Assembly: GCA_963377175.1 (NCBI GenBank)
Contig: CAUJNA010003773.1
Span: forward strand, 296,501 to 360,500
Reading direction: 5' to 3'
Length of the DNA: 64,000 nucleotides
Source of the DNA: Effrenium voratum
Lineage: Eukaryota; Sar; Dinophyceae; Suessiales; Symbiodiniaceae
In this document: piece by piece, positions 1 to 11,624 of the stretch
How positions within the stretch are numbered: the stretch's first letter is position 1
Layout: every line of letters begins with the position of its first letter
Notes under the pieces: model-generated
The model's input: the letters and a program-made list of their open reading frames with translations, nothing else
Databases searched by the model: none
What the model was told of the DNA's origin: nothing
Position numbers and translations under genes: made by a program

Positions 1-1870
1 AGTTTTTCCTGGAGACCATTTGGTGAACGATTGGGCCCGTGTCTGTGCCACTCTTCGGGGCCCGAAAAGTTTCTTGCCACGACCAAAGCTCTGCTTCTGC
101 GCTCTTCTTTGCGCCAGAACTTGCCTCCCGGAGACAATTGCGAACGATTGGGCCTGGCTTGGCAAAAACTTGTCGGGGATCGAAAAGTTTTCTTTGCCCC
201 GCCAGGCTTGCCTCTGTGCTCTTTGCACCGGCGCTTGCCTCCTGGAGACAAACTGGCGCAAAGCGTGGGAAACGTTTGCCGCAGTTACAAACGGCTGGCA
301 AACACCACGCATGGAGACATTTGGCGAACAATTGGGCACGGCTGGCAAAAACCTTTCGACAAAACCTCCCACGTTGGCCAAAAAACCTTTTCGGGCCCCG
401 AAAAGGTTTTGCCACGACCGAAGCTCTGCCTCTGCGCTTTTCTTCGCGCCAGAACTTGCCTCCCGGAGACAATTGCCAACGACTGGGCCTGGGGAACACA
501 GTCTCCCCCCTCAAAACTGCCAATGGTGGATTGTCAAGGGTATGAAAAAACATATAACGGGAAAATCAACAAGCACACTTCTGGAGACCATTTGGCGAAC
601 AAACGATTGACCCGTGTCAGACAAAGCGAGGGCACGGCTTACAAGCAGCTTACAAACAGCTTACAAACGGCTTCTGACAAAAACTCCTCACCAGATGCTC
701 GAAAAAACTTGTCGGGCCTCGAAAGTTTTTTCCCGACCAAGGCTTGCCTCTGCGCTCTTCGTGCCAGCGTGGAGACAAACTGGCGCAAAGCGTGGGAAAC
801 GTTTGCCGCAGGTACAAACGGCCGGCTTGGCAAACAACACGCCTGGAGACATTTGGCGAATTAATTGGGCCCGTGTCTGTGCCACAGCTGACAAACGGCT
901 GGCAAAAACCTTTCGACAAAACCTCCCACGTTGGCCAAAAAACCTTTTCGGAGCCCGAAAAGTTTTTGCCACGACCGAAGCTCTGCCTCTGCCAGAACTT
1001 GCCTCCCGGAGACAATTGCGAATGGTTGGGCCTGGGGAACGCAGTCTCCCCCCTCAAAACTGCCAATGGTGGATTCTCAACAGTTTTCGCGCATCAAAAA
1101 AACATATAACGGGAAATTCAACAAGCACACGCGAACAAACGATTGACCCGTGTCAGACAAAGCAAGGGCACAGCTTACAAGCAGCTTACAAACAGCGTAC
1201 AAACGGCTTCTGACAAAAACTCCTCACCAGATGCTCGAAAAAACTTGTCGGGTCTCGAAAGGTTTTTCCCGACCAAGGCTTGCCTCTGCGCTCTTCGTGC
1301 CAGCACTTGCCTCCTGGAGACAAACTGGCGCAAAGCGTGGGAAACGTTTGCCGCAGTTACAAACGGCTGGCAAACACCACGCATGGAGACATTTGGCGAA
1401 CAATTGGGCACGGCTGGCAAAAACCTTTCGACAAAACCTCCCACGTTGGCCAAAAAACCTTTTCGGGCCCCGAAAAGGTTTTGCCACGACCGAAGCTCTG
1501 CCTCTGCGCTTTTCTTCGCGCCAGAACTTGCCTCCCGGAGACAATTGCGAACGATTGGGCCTGAAGGACACAGCTAGTCACCCCTCAAAACTGCCAATGG
1601 TGGATTCTCAAGGGTATCAAAAAAACATATAACGGGACATTCAACAAGCACACTTCTGGAGACCATCTGGCGAACAAACGATTGACCCGTGTCAGACAAA
1701 GCAAGGGCGCAGCTTACAAACAGCGTACAAACGGCTTCTGACAAAAACTCCTCACCAGCTCGAAAAAACTTGTCGGGCCTCGAACGGTTTTTTCCCGACC
1801 AAGGCTTGCCTCTGCGCTCTTCGCGCCAGCGTTTGCCTTCTGGAGACAAACTCGAACAAAGCGTGGTTTG
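1..1870. repeat. ~540-bp tandem satellite array
   Basis: The same block recurs with near-identical sequence. The phrase aacaaacgattgacccgtg starts near 598, 1136 and 1673, a period of about 538 bp. A partial copy lies at the left edge and another at the right. Inside each unit there are degenerate sub-repeats around ggagacaa..tggcg and a GC-rich palindrome of the form ttttcggggcccgaaaa. ORFs of 60-277 codons run through all frames here because the unit lacks stops; they change frame between copies and resemble no family. Confidence 0.85.
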
Positions 1871-2499
1871 ACACAAACGTATCTCACTTCCACCCCCCCT
1901 CCCGCCGCCGTGAGTGCCAGCAAGCTCACGTCAGGCACCAGCACCTGCCACCACAGGCAAGCACCTTTCAACCTCTCAAGCCTCTGTCTGTTCTGCCGCA
2001 AGCAATGTGCTCAAAGTGAAAGGGTGTGCCTTGGGCTTGGTCCTCACAGCGGCCTAAAAAGGCTGATGAACAAACGACTTTCGGGAGCACTCCCACTCCA
2101 TGCCCGCCACGGCAGACACGAGGTATGCCTTGTGGCGCTGTGCCTGAAGACACTGCAGAACGGACCCTTCTCCACATCGCCAGCACAGGTGCAAACCCCG
2201 CAGTAGGGCGGGGGTGGGCGGAAGGTCCATCGCGCTCCTGAAAGGTTGCAAATGATGCGCATCTGGAAAACAAAGTTCAATGATCTGGGGCTCTCTGACA
2301 CGCAAGCACAAGCGGCAAGCCAGCCGTCTTTTCGCAAGACTCCGGCTTCTCTCATCGCAATCGCCCCTAGCGCAGCCAGCGCACCAACTCGTAGTCTGGG
2401 TCCAGGGCAGCAGCGCAAGGCAGCCGGCGCCGGCGACCGTGACACACATCAGCGCAGCAGGCAGCAGCTTGAAGTCCTTGATCTGCTCAAAGCCTGCGC

Positions 2500-3720
2500 C
2501 GCAAGCGCCGCAGCAGCCTGAAGTCCTTGACCTGCACTGCGGCCCACTTCGCGTGAGAAGCACAGGCATTAGCGTCTGCCAAGTGGTCGGTCACATGCCA
2601 CTCCACACTCTGCTGCAGGGCGGTCACAGCATCGGTTGTGAGCTTGAGATCATTGGCATCGTTTTGACGCGTGATCCCTCAGCATATCACAAACGCATCT
2701 TGCAAATGCCACCTTCGGGACCAGTGTGACGGGCGACGCTCTGCAGCTTCTTGATCTCATGGTTCACATTCCGGCCGTGCGTTGAGCCTTTGGTCAGCCC
2801 CCGTTTTCCCTTCGCGCTTCCTGTTGGGCGCTGTTTCATCTTGGGCGGCCCCGGCTCCGGCACCTGCTCCACCTGGTTGTCAATCTTCGCGTCTTCCTGC
2901 ACAATCGTGCTGAAAAAACTTATTCGGCTCCGAAAAGTTTGTTTAACTGGCAAGCCCAGAAAACACCTTTCCTGGCCTAAGCTTCCGCCGCGCTTCCGTG
3001 ACTCGAGCCCTGCGCAAACCGCCCAAAAAGAGGAACATTCTAAAAAACAAAGCAAGGGTGTTAGAACAACTCTCACATAGAAAAAGGCAGGCCTCAGCGT
3101 CAATCAGTGTGGGCCCCAACGCGGGAAAAGCCTCCTTGGTGTCCACCTCCATGTTCTCAGCGATCGTTGCGATCCATCCCACGCTGGCGCACCTGATTGC
3201 CGTGTGGCGAGCTGGAGTGCTCGCACTACCGTCCCCTTCTTCCACTGCCACATCGTTGGGCTCTCCGGAGAGCTCTCCTGCTGAGCATCCAAGTCCTTCA
3301 GCAGCTCCAAGTGCTGGCAAACGAAGGACTCCCACACGTCCTGCAAGCTGGCCCTGCTCTGCCCCGCGATGGACTCCCAAGCCCAGTCAACAAAGCGCTC
3401 GTCTGGTATTTCCATGTCATCGCGCATCCTCACGTAAGTAGCCTTGTCTATCTGAGAACGCTCTGCAGTGCCTCCGACACCACAGGAACCGCGCATTCAC
3501 GGCACGTGCGGGCAGGCCCACCTCAGACACCGGCATGCCTGGCTGGACCTCCACATCGTAGAACCAAAAGGTCACCTCCGGCAAACTGGTTTTGCAAGCC
3601 AGAACGCAATCATCGCCGGCTCAAGGCGGGCGTCCTGCGCCACAGTGACCGACGTGGTGAAGCCCCCATGGCTCACCACAGTGACCCGCGGCATCTTGCA
3701 CTGTGGCCCTTTCTGCAGTT
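2500..3720 (-). CDS. Unrecognised multi-exon gene, internal exons
   Basis: Four or five minus-strand islands read like spliced protein. One at about 3490-3575 starts after an AG|G acceptor and encodes VTFWFYDVEVQPGMPV. One starting near 3428 encodes MRDDMEIPDERFVDWAWES, followed by an acidic stretch with LELLKDLDAQQES. One starting near 2896 encodes EDAKIDNQVEQVPEPGPPK and then a basic segment. One at about 2510-2660 encodes LTTDAVTALQQSVEWH. Acceptors at 3428 and 2896 are AG|G, as in the neighbouring genes. I do not recognise the family, and the start, stop and exact exon ends are unknown. The second island is acidic, tryptophan-containing and probably helical. It could be the 3' part of a gene beginning near 3.7 kb. 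Confidence 0.45.
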
Positions 3721-3989
3721 TCAGCACTGTCATGGGTTTGGTTTGGCGCATTGTTGTGTTTGTCTCTGGGTTGTCTTGGCGCCTGCCTTGCCTTGCGTGG
3801 TCTTGCGCGCTCTTTCACCACTGTGCTTGAGCCGCGTGGCCACCTGTGAACGCCATTGTTGGCCAGAAGGATGCAAAAACATGGGCGCGTGCAAAAAAAT
3901 GTCATCAGGGCGGAAAAAACTTTTCGGGGCCCGAAAAGTTTCATGCGGCCTTGGTCGATGAGGCCTGAAACATGGCCGTCTTGAGTTGA

Positions 3990-4100
3990 TTGCTCACAAA
4001 AGGCTGATGCTCACTTCAGAGTTCTTGCTCACTCAGCACTGACGCTCGCTTCCGAGTTTCTTGCTCATTCAGGGCTGACGCTCGCTTCCGAGTGTGTCGA
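3990..4100. repeat. Short tandem repeat (~50-bp unit)
   Basis: About two to three degenerate copies of a unit containing gctgacgctcgcttccgag and ttgctcactca. The surrounding 3730-4690 stretch contains the palindromic motif aacttttcggggcccg near 3910 but no gene I can support. Confidence 0.6.
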
Positions 4101-4697
4101 ATATATATTTTTTCATGCGACCCTGGCCAAAGGCAAATGGCAGGCCTTTGTTGCCTCAAAGGCTTTGCTGGAGGGGTTGCCGAAAACAATGGAAGGAGTG
4201 CACCGCAATCCAAAGAAGGAAATGGCGACAGAAGCAACCACCCACCCCCTTCGCCCTCTTGTGAAGGGCGTGCCGCCCAACGGCCAAAGCTCTGCTAGAG
4301 CCAGCGGGGCCGAAAAGTTGTCGCTTGCCCTTAACTAACCCGGGCCATCATCCGTGACAACAGTTCCTTCTACCCACCATTGTGATAAGGGTTCCCCATG
4401 TCCGAACGTTTGCATGTCTTTGATCCATCCACCAAAGGCGGCTCTTTGCATTGCGCACCCTGTTTTTGTTCTCGTCCTACCCCTGACAAGTAGGGTCCAA
4501 TTCCTTGCCAAATTGAGGAGTTTCCGGTTCAAGACAGACTGCTTTGTACTTTTGTTTGGGGCCCAATGACAACCACCCAGCCGAACATAATCCCAACCAC
4601 CATGGCTCCAGGCTTTGCCAAAGCCAGTTGTTTGTTTGGGACCCAACCAAGAATCACAAACCAAAACGCTAAAGGGTCATGTGTAGAGGGTCCGCTC

Positions 4698-4780
<83 letters not shown>

Positions 4781-4799
4781 CTCTCTCTCTCTCTCTCTG
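4698..4799. repeat. CT / CTTT microsatellite
   Basis: A (CT)n tract runs into (CTTT)n and back to (CT)n. The KERK-rich reading frame on the minus strand is a by-product of this repeat. Confidence 0.95.
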
Positions 4800-4879
4800 G
4801 ATGGCTTCGAGCATGAGACCTTGACTTGGTTTTGGTCCATCACAAACTCCAAACAACTCTTTGGGAGTTCTTCAAAACA

Positions 4880-5840
4880 ACTGAGGCAAGGTCCTGAAAA
4901 GCGCTTGCAGATGGTACAAAGGTGCCTCCAGAAAAACAACTTTCAGGGCTCGAAAAGATTTTTCACCAAGGTCCACTCAAGGTCCTGAAAAGTGCTTGCA
5001 CGTGGTAAAAAGTGCAGGTGGTACAAGGTGCCTCCAAACCGAAAAATTACTTTCGGGGCTCAAAAAGTTTGTTTCACTCAAGGTCCTGAAAAGTGCAGTT
5101 GGTAAAAGTGCAGGTGGAAAAAGGTGCCTCCAAACCGAAAAACAACTTTCGGGGCTCGAACAGTTTGTTTCACTCAAGGTCCTGAAAAGTGCTTGCAGGT
5201 GGTAAAAAGTGCAGGTGGTAAAAGGCGCCTCCAAACCGAAAAACAACTTTCGGGGCTCGAAAAGTTTGCTTCACTCAAGGTCCTGCAAAGCGCTTGCAGG
5301 TGGTAAAAAGTGCAGGTGGTAAAAGGTGGTCCAAACCGAAAAATTACTTTCGGGGCTCAAAAAGTTTGTTTCACTCAAGGTCCTGAAAAGTGCAGTTGGT
5401 AAAAGTGCAGGTGGAAAAAGGTGCCTCCAAACCGAAAAACAACTTTCGGGGCTCGAACAGTTTGTTTCACTCAAGGTCCTGAAAAGTGCTTGCAGGTGGT
5501 AAAAAGTGCAGGTGGTAAAAGGCGCCTCCAAACCGAAAAACAACTTTCGGGGCTCGAAAAGTTGCTTCACTCAAGGTCCTGCAAAGCGCTTGCAGGTGGT
5601 AAAAAGTGCAGGTGGTAAAAGGTGGTCCAAACCGAAAAATACTTTCGGGGCTCGAACCGTTTGTTTCACTCAAGGTCCTGCAAAGTGTTTGCAGGTGGTA
5701 AAAAGTGCAGGTGGTAAAGGTGCCTCCAAACCGAAAAACAACTTTCGGGGCTCGAAAAGTTTGTTTCACTCAAGGTCCTGAAAAATGCTTGCAGGTGGTA
5801 AAACGTGCATTTCGGGGCTCGAAAAGTTTGTTTGCGCTTT
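4880..5840. repeat. ~100-bp tandem repeats in a ~297-bp higher-order unit
   Basis: Monomers of about 100 bp contain ccaaaccgaaaaacaac, tttcggggctcgaaaagtt, cactcaaggtcctgaaaag and gcaggtggtaaaaagtg. A run of three slightly different monomers starting near 5034 is repeated almost exactly near 5330, giving a higher-order period of about 297 bp. The motif tttcggggctcgaaaagtt continues in dispersed form to about 6400. It resembles the palindrome in the 1-1870 satellite. Confidence 0.85.
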
Positions 5841-7440
5841 CCAATCCCAAAGCCGAAAGGTGAAAGGTGTAGCCGCAACAAAACAAGCCCGGGGCTCAAC
5901 ATGTTGTTGTCCAAGCCCGCAAAACCAAAAACAACTTTTCGGGGCGTTCCTTGGGCTTCGAGACAAGTGCAAAGGCGCCTTCAACCACAAACAGGCACGT
6001 GGAATCGAATCCCCACAGTTCCTCGAGCTAGGATGAGAGGCGTGATCTTAACCACGTCTTGATAGTCCGGGTGGCTCTCACAAAAACTTCTTCAAAACTG
6101 AAGCGGCCTCAAAGCACGCAGCCCCAAGAGAAACTTTCGGCTCGATTTTTGTTTCCAGTCCGCGAGCTTTTTTGGGCTTCGGGGCCCTGAAAAGTGCCTG
6201 CAGGTGGCAAAAGGTGCCTCGCAACAAAAAAACGTGTCTGGGCTCGAAAAGTTTTTTTGTGCTTTCCAAGCCCGAGCGAGGCCCAAAGGTGAAAAGGCAA
6301 AGCCGCAGCAAAACAAGCCCGGGGCTCAACATGTTGTTCTCCAAGCCCGCGCGACGAAAAAGGTGAGGTGCCAAAACAAAACTTTCGGGGCTCGAAAAGT
6401 TGTTTTCCAAACGCGAGCTTTTTTGCTCAAGCTGGCCAACGCGCTGTGCGTGGAACATTGCAAAAGGTTTGCACAAGCAACCCAACGTTCAAACAGCAGT
6501 TTGAGCCTCAAAAAAGTTGTTCACTGAAAGAGCCCCTTTCCTTGTTGCTCGAAAGAACCCATTCCAGCCATCTGATCCCATTTCACGCCTAAAAGCATTA
6601 CGCGGACCAAAAGCAACTTCTACCAAACAATCTGAACGAAGAACGGGTCTGACAAACAGAGCTTACGCAAAGCTTACGACGAGTGGCTCATGCATGCAGC
6701 TTACGCAGGACCTTCCGATCGCTTGCGAATCTCGCAAGAACGCTTACGACTGCAAGAGTCATTTCCAGTTTCATCTAAACTGATCTACGGAGGTTTCTTT
6801 CGCTGCTCATCTGGTTTTTTGAAAAGAACGATGGTTGAAAAGAATGGCGAATCAATCCCTAGTACGCTAAACTGGGGGGTGCTGTTTTTGATGGTACCAT
6901 TTTGGGGAGGTCGTTTCAAGGGGGAGCAAAAGCAAACCACAGCCATTTTTGGGGACACCCGAAAATGGGAGTCTCTCGAACTGCTGGAACTTCTTTTAAA
7001 ATTTCGTGATTGACGAAACAACCGATTTTGAGAAACACCCAAAGTCGATGCCCTTAGCTCTCAATCCTCCCATGCGACTGAAACAGCCAAACATGTCTCT
7101 TTCGCCACGCAAAACGCGCTGCTAGGCCATTCTGTTCACCGTATTTGGGGGTTAAAGTCAGAGAATGGGAATGGATGTGTTCCTTTGACCTACCACTTGG
7201 GTGACGTTCATCATAGTAAATCAATGGTGCCAGTCAGACCCTGCATTTCAGCTCCCGCCACTGAAAACCACTGCTTAGGTTCATGTAACCATGATTTACC
7301 GTGCAGGCTGTTCATCCAAATTGGGTCCATTCGTTCAGGGGGGGCAAGGAACCCCAGGGCGAGCTTGTGTTGCTGTGGACCCCTCTGCAAGAAGTGGCTA
7401 ACTTGTGGGTCCGATACGTAAAAACATCCTGCCTCTTTCG
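5841..7440. other. Non-coding stretch with dispersed repeat motifs
   Basis: This stretch contains decayed copies of the ggggctcgaaaagtt motif (about 5815, 5940, 6240 and 6385). At about 7230-7345 there is a segment similar to 10310-10410; both share cccgccact..aaac and ccaaattgggtc. I see no exon that fits a protein family. If the PhyH gene has further 3' exons they should lie here, but I could not find them. Confidence 0.5.
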
Positions 7441-7449
7441 ACCCAAAAG

Positions 7450-7517
7450 ATATGGCTGTGGCTCAAAATAAATGTACCAAAATGACACCTTGGTACAATT
7501 TTGAGCCACAGCCATAT
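7450..7517. mobile_element. Hairpin MITE-like element, family A
   Basis: The segment is an almost perfect inverted repeat. The left arm reads tatggctgtggctcaaaat, then aatgtacca. The right arm reads tggtaca, then attttgagccacagccata. The loop is about 11 bases. It lies just downstream of the PhyH exon that starts at 7630. Related termini occur at 44529-44640 and partially near 18772. No coding capacity; a non-autonomous DNA-transposon relic or introner is the likely nature. Confidence 0.75.
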
Positions 7518-7524
7518 GCCGAAT

Positions 7525-10500
7525 CGCCATAAAGCAAGGCTTCCTCCAAGTAGACGATGCCTTGGATGGCAAAGGGCACCGGCCACTCCGCCTCGCTGGT
7601 CTCAATGTCCCAGTGCAAATCCTTGTGAACCTCGCCGACCGCGGAACCCCGTCGGCAGAGAGATGGCTGGCTCGTCTTGTTTAGGGCACCCCCCCCCCCC
7701 AAAAAAAAAGGAAAGAAATGGGTTGCGGTTTCCCTGTTAGCTTGCCTGTAAGGTAGGACATGCGAAACCGCTCTTTCACAAACAGATTTATAAGCGACTC
7801 GCGCGCCCGCTTACACCAGCTTATACAGACAGCTTGTGCACATCTCAACAGTCTCCTAGGAGTCTCACAAGAGTTCTCAGCCACTGAAAAACCGTGCGCT
7901 TCTTCTTTTCGTAGCGCTTGGCGTTCGGATTGCAAATTGTTCACTTGGCACTCTGTGCTGTTTGTGTTTGCATTCAGCCTAACAGCACCAGCCAAGTCAC
8001 ACTTTTGGGATGCGAGTGACGCACGCAAGCTGATTGAGTCACATGCGCTGCTAGTGGCAGGCCTTTAAATCGTGAACGCACGTGATGGCATCTTACGCCC
8101 GCCATGTGCTGCAAAATCATAGGCACCAAACATAGCCCCCGGCTCAGTCGTCATCCCGGCCTCTCCCGGGTCTGACCACTCGGGAAACTTTGGGTTCTCC
8201 GGCGCTTTGAAATGCGCTCCTCAGATGGCAAGACGAGGCATGTCAAGTGCATGTGCGTCTCCCTTTCTTCTTTTTTTGGGTTGATGCTCAAAGGAAACCA
8301 AACGTTAAAAAAAAAAAAAAATGGGGGCCCCAAAAAAATGACACACCCGTGTAGAGTTTCTGCCCGAGCAATGGGTGAAGTTCTCTAGTGGGCCATGCCA
8401 CATTTCAAAACAACTCCCTTGCCTCAAGCGAAACGGATCTCAGTCGGTGATCCAAAGAACAGTTGCTCCGCCACCTTGAGATTTGTCAGTTTTGGGATCT
8501 CCTTTGTCGCCGCCTCACCCTTTGAATCAATCACAGCTCAAGGGTCAAGATGGTCAAGACCCGAGAAACACCAGGAAAACAGAAGCCCAGAAAACCGCCC
8601 AGAACCCCCTCCCAAACAAAAACAAAAAAGCGCCTCCGAATCCAGGCCGTCCCCGCCCAAATCCACCAGTTCTCAGGTATCAAGCTGCGGTCGGTCGTCA
8701 CATAGAGGGCCTCCGTGCCATACAAATCCGCGAAGATCCCGTGGATGGCCACAGTCTGCGGACGAGTCGCTCGGGTTTGGGGCTTCGAATGCCGCGGCCT
8801 CGTTTCTTGGGCTTCCGGATTTTTTGGGGACCGGAAAAACAAGAAGAAAACAGGGCTTTGCCTTTGTTGCGCTTCATTTTTGGCGCTCCTGTTTTTGGGA
8901 CCGTCGGGCTGGTGTTTTTTGGGACGGCTTCCAGTTCTGGACCGGAGCAAACCCGCTTTGCCTTTTGGGAAATCAGCCCGGGTTGAAGCTCAAACGAGAA
9001 AATTGTGGGGTCCACAGATGGAGCCCAGTCGGGACTTGGCGGTTCGTTTGGAACTCCGACGAGCGCTCTCCCCAGCGGGTGAAACCCGAAGCGGGCCCCC
9101 AGCCTGGCGAATGGCCCAGAGCGTGCTGTGGTGATACATTTGCACCATGCCTCGCGACAGCTTGCTTCCCCCGGCCCGGGACAGTGGCCCGAGGCCTTGA
9201 AACTGAGACGCATCATGTCAAGCCACAAGTGCACGGACGCTCTGTCCTCGCAAGGTTTGATGCCTTTGCCCAAGAGCAAATCCATCTACCGCCGATTCTC
9301 AGACCGATGCTTGACGTGGGCGTTCCTTCCTTTTTGGGGGTTCTTTCGGTCCGAAGGGCCACAGGGACCGTGGTGCGGCCACTTGCCGTCCGGCAGCTTG
9401 TCGCAATAGATGTCCCACTTGTTTCTGTACCTCGGGGAAAACCAAGTTTGGCCGTGCACAAGAAAGCCAGAGTTGAGAAACATGTTTTTGGGCGGTGCAG
9501 TTGGTTCTAACGAAAATAATAAGAACAAAAAACGTGTTTTTTGGGGCTGGGGGAGAGGGGGGGTACGACTGGGTGCCCAGTTTGCAGCTTAAACCGCTGT
9601 GTCCTGAAGAAGACCATTGACCATCTGCACAATCACAGCCCTCTTATCCAAAGGCTATGGAGAGGTTTATACCAACAGAGAACAAGGCCGATTGCGAGCA
9701 GGTTTCTGCTTAGCGCAGGCTGGGGCAGGGGGAACATCAACCACCGGACCGGGCCAGCCAACTGCCAGCGAGCAAGGCAAGGCAAGGCAAGCAAGCAAGC
9801 AAGCCAGCACAAGCAAGCAGGCACAAGCAAGCAGGCACAAGCAAGCAGGAGGCACAAGCAAGGAAGCACAAGCAAGCAAGCACAGGCAAGCAAGAAGAAG
9901 CAAGCACGCACAAGCAAAGCAAAGCGAAGCGAGCAAGTGAGCCCTCAGAAGAGAAAAAAGAAAAGAAGAAAACCAACAACTACACACCTGCTGTAGGACC
10001 ACCCTCCCCCGCCCAACACAAACCCAAGGAAAAACCACCCCCTCCCCTTTCCTCCGAGTGTCCAGGTGTCCGGGTCGCCCCGGTCGGCGCCCACAAAGGC
10101 GTAGATGGCCTCCGCCGTCTGCGCCGCCAGAGCCGCAGGAATGGCATCCGGCACCACCAGGTAACCATTGGCCTCCCAAAAAGCGTACCTGAACTGCGGA
10201 AGTTGGGGGTTGGGCCGGTTGGGCCTCTGGCTGGGCCACCAGTCAAGCGCTTTGCTTGGGGTCCCTCAAAAACCGACTTGGGTGACTTAGATTGGGGCCG
10301 GTCAGTGAAACCCTGCAATGCAGGCAGGCCGCCACTAAAACAATGGTTAAGTTCATATATGTTTGGTTTACCTGAGGATTGCCCTCCAAATTGGGTCAAC
10401 CATTCTTTCGAAGCTCTCAAGAATGGCACCTCTACGCTTTGTGCGTTTGACATTTCATTCCCCACCAAGAGCGTAGGCAGCCGCCCTTGAATCCCCATAG

Positions 10501-10803
10501 ATGCTTGGTACCTTTGGTAGCTCTGTAAGCTGGGTGTGGTTTAGTTCTGACTCAACTTCCCCCCCCTTCGAACTCCAACTTGAAGGAAACTGCCATTTGC
10601 TTAAGCCCCCTGGAAAAAATAATAATATTTCCAGTAGTGATAGATTCCCTTTAAAACCAACAGGGGAAAATATACAAAAACAAATCTCAAGCAAATGGAA
10701 CAGACTTGGCACAGGTCGGCGGCTGCTCTCTTACGGCAAGCTGCTGCTCTTCAGACAGCACGCGCAAAGGCCAGCGGCGGCGCGGGAACACCACGGCATC
10801 CAT
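7525..10803 (-). CDS. Phytanoyl-CoA dioxygenase-like protein (PhyH), 3' end not found
   Basis: Predicted Fe(II)/2-oxoglutarate-dependent oxygenase of the PhyH family. Exons, read downwards: 10735-10803 (ATG at 10803, MDAVVFPRRRW..LSEEQQLA, ending at a GTAAG donor); about 10054-10193 (FWEANGYLVVPDAIP, the family's N-terminal signature); 9369-9430 (RNKWDIY..GKWPHH); 9104-9150 (GMVQMYHHSTLWAIRQ); about 8705-8755 (GIFADLYGTEALYVTTDR); 8161-8219 (HFKAPENPKFPEWSDPGE); and about 7530-7630 (VHKDLHWDIET..QGIVYLE). Most joins checked keep phase; several donors are GC. HWD supplies the first His-x-Asp iron ligands. The distal His and the 2-oxoglutarate Arg would lie further 3' and were not found, so the gene may be truncated or continue in exons I missed. 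The substrate is not predictable. Confidence 0.8.
9765..9930. repeat. CAAG-type microsatellite in a PhyH intron
   Basis: Variants of gcaagcaagca and cacaagcaagcagg repeat through the tract. It lies in the intron between the 10.1-kb and 9.4-kb PhyH exons. Confidence 0.9.
10593..10698. mobile_element. MITE-like element, family C
   Basis: Terminal inverted repeats ccatttgcttaa at the left and tcaagcaaatgg at the right bound an AT-rich core with ccctttaaaaccaacaggg. It sits in the first PhyH intron. A second copy with the same ends is at 24442-24550. Confidence 0.65.
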
Positions 10804-10879
10804 GGCGACCCAAAATGCTCAGGACGGAACGCTCATTCGGATTTGATCTTTTCTGGGAGTTCCTGCTGCAAAAGAAACA

Positions 10880-10942
10880 ACTAACCAACCAACCAACCAA
10901 ACAAAAAAAATAAACAAACAAACAAACAAACAACAAAAACAA
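10880..10942. repeat. AACC / AACA microsatellite
   Basis: Tandem aacc units pass into aaca units. The tract lies upstream of the PhyH start codon, between PhyH and the ThrRS exon at 11.6 kb. Confidence 0.85.
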
Positions 10943-11242
10943 CTTGTAGGCTTGATAAGCCTACCCTCTGGAAAGGAGTGACTGCCCATATGCCTTTAGC
11001 TCACGTGGGCATCTTGCGCTGTCATGTTTCCCACGACATGTCAAGGGGCATCTTGGATGCCGGCATGAAGCTTGCCCTTTGCCAACTTCGGGGCGTCCCC
11101 AAAATAGGCTGGCGCAATCCACACAGCCTTTCATAAGTTTCCGCCCTCTGCCTTTCTGGCAAGCTGAGAGCACGGCAGTCAGGTCAATCTCTGTTGGCAA
11201 GCGGTTGAACGCGGCACAAAGGGACCTGTTTGTTCATCAAAA

Positions 11243-11380
11243 GATCCTTTACCTGGGCTGACCACTAGGGAAACCACCCCCCAAAACAAAACAAAACTTT
11301 CACGAAACAAGGTGACCCATGATATCCAAAAACTGGGTATAAAAGGCCCAAAAATGGAATATTGATCAACCAAAACGCAC
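11243..11380. mobile_element. Dispersed intron element, family E copy 1
   Basis: Shares aaagatcctttac..tgg, tgaccactagggaaacc and gttgatcaacc-like words with copies at 42747-42870 and, partly, 18653-18720. It lies between the last ThrRS exon I can identify and the PhyH start. Confidence 0.5.
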
Positions 11381-11624
11381 CGACTTTGAACCGACAAAAT
11401 TTTGGGCGTGGCTCCCGAGCATATAGGCGTCCTTTTTGGGAAAATAGATGGGTTTCCCTGGTAGCTGATTGAGCCATCCAGCTGGTTCCTTTAAGGGGAT
11501 CTCCAGGGTCATTCCAACTCATTCACTGAGCAGCGAGAAAAGTCCCAAGTCTGTGCCCCCTTCAACCAAATCAACCTTCGAAAGGACGCCAACCAAATTG
11601 ACGCCGTGCGTCGAGCCCCCGGCG

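Noticed and set aside
20..1876. Several overlapping ORFs of 60-277 codons on both strands
   Set aside because: They follow the satellite period, appear in all frames and match no family.
4529..4988. Lys/Glu/Arg-rich and Ser/Leu/Phe-rich ORFs
   Set aside because: Produced by the CT/CTTT microsatellite.
5990..6070. Possible tRNA on the minus strand (gattcgattcc)
   Set aside because: The T-arm-like loop has the wrong size and the flanking bases do not form an acceptor stem.
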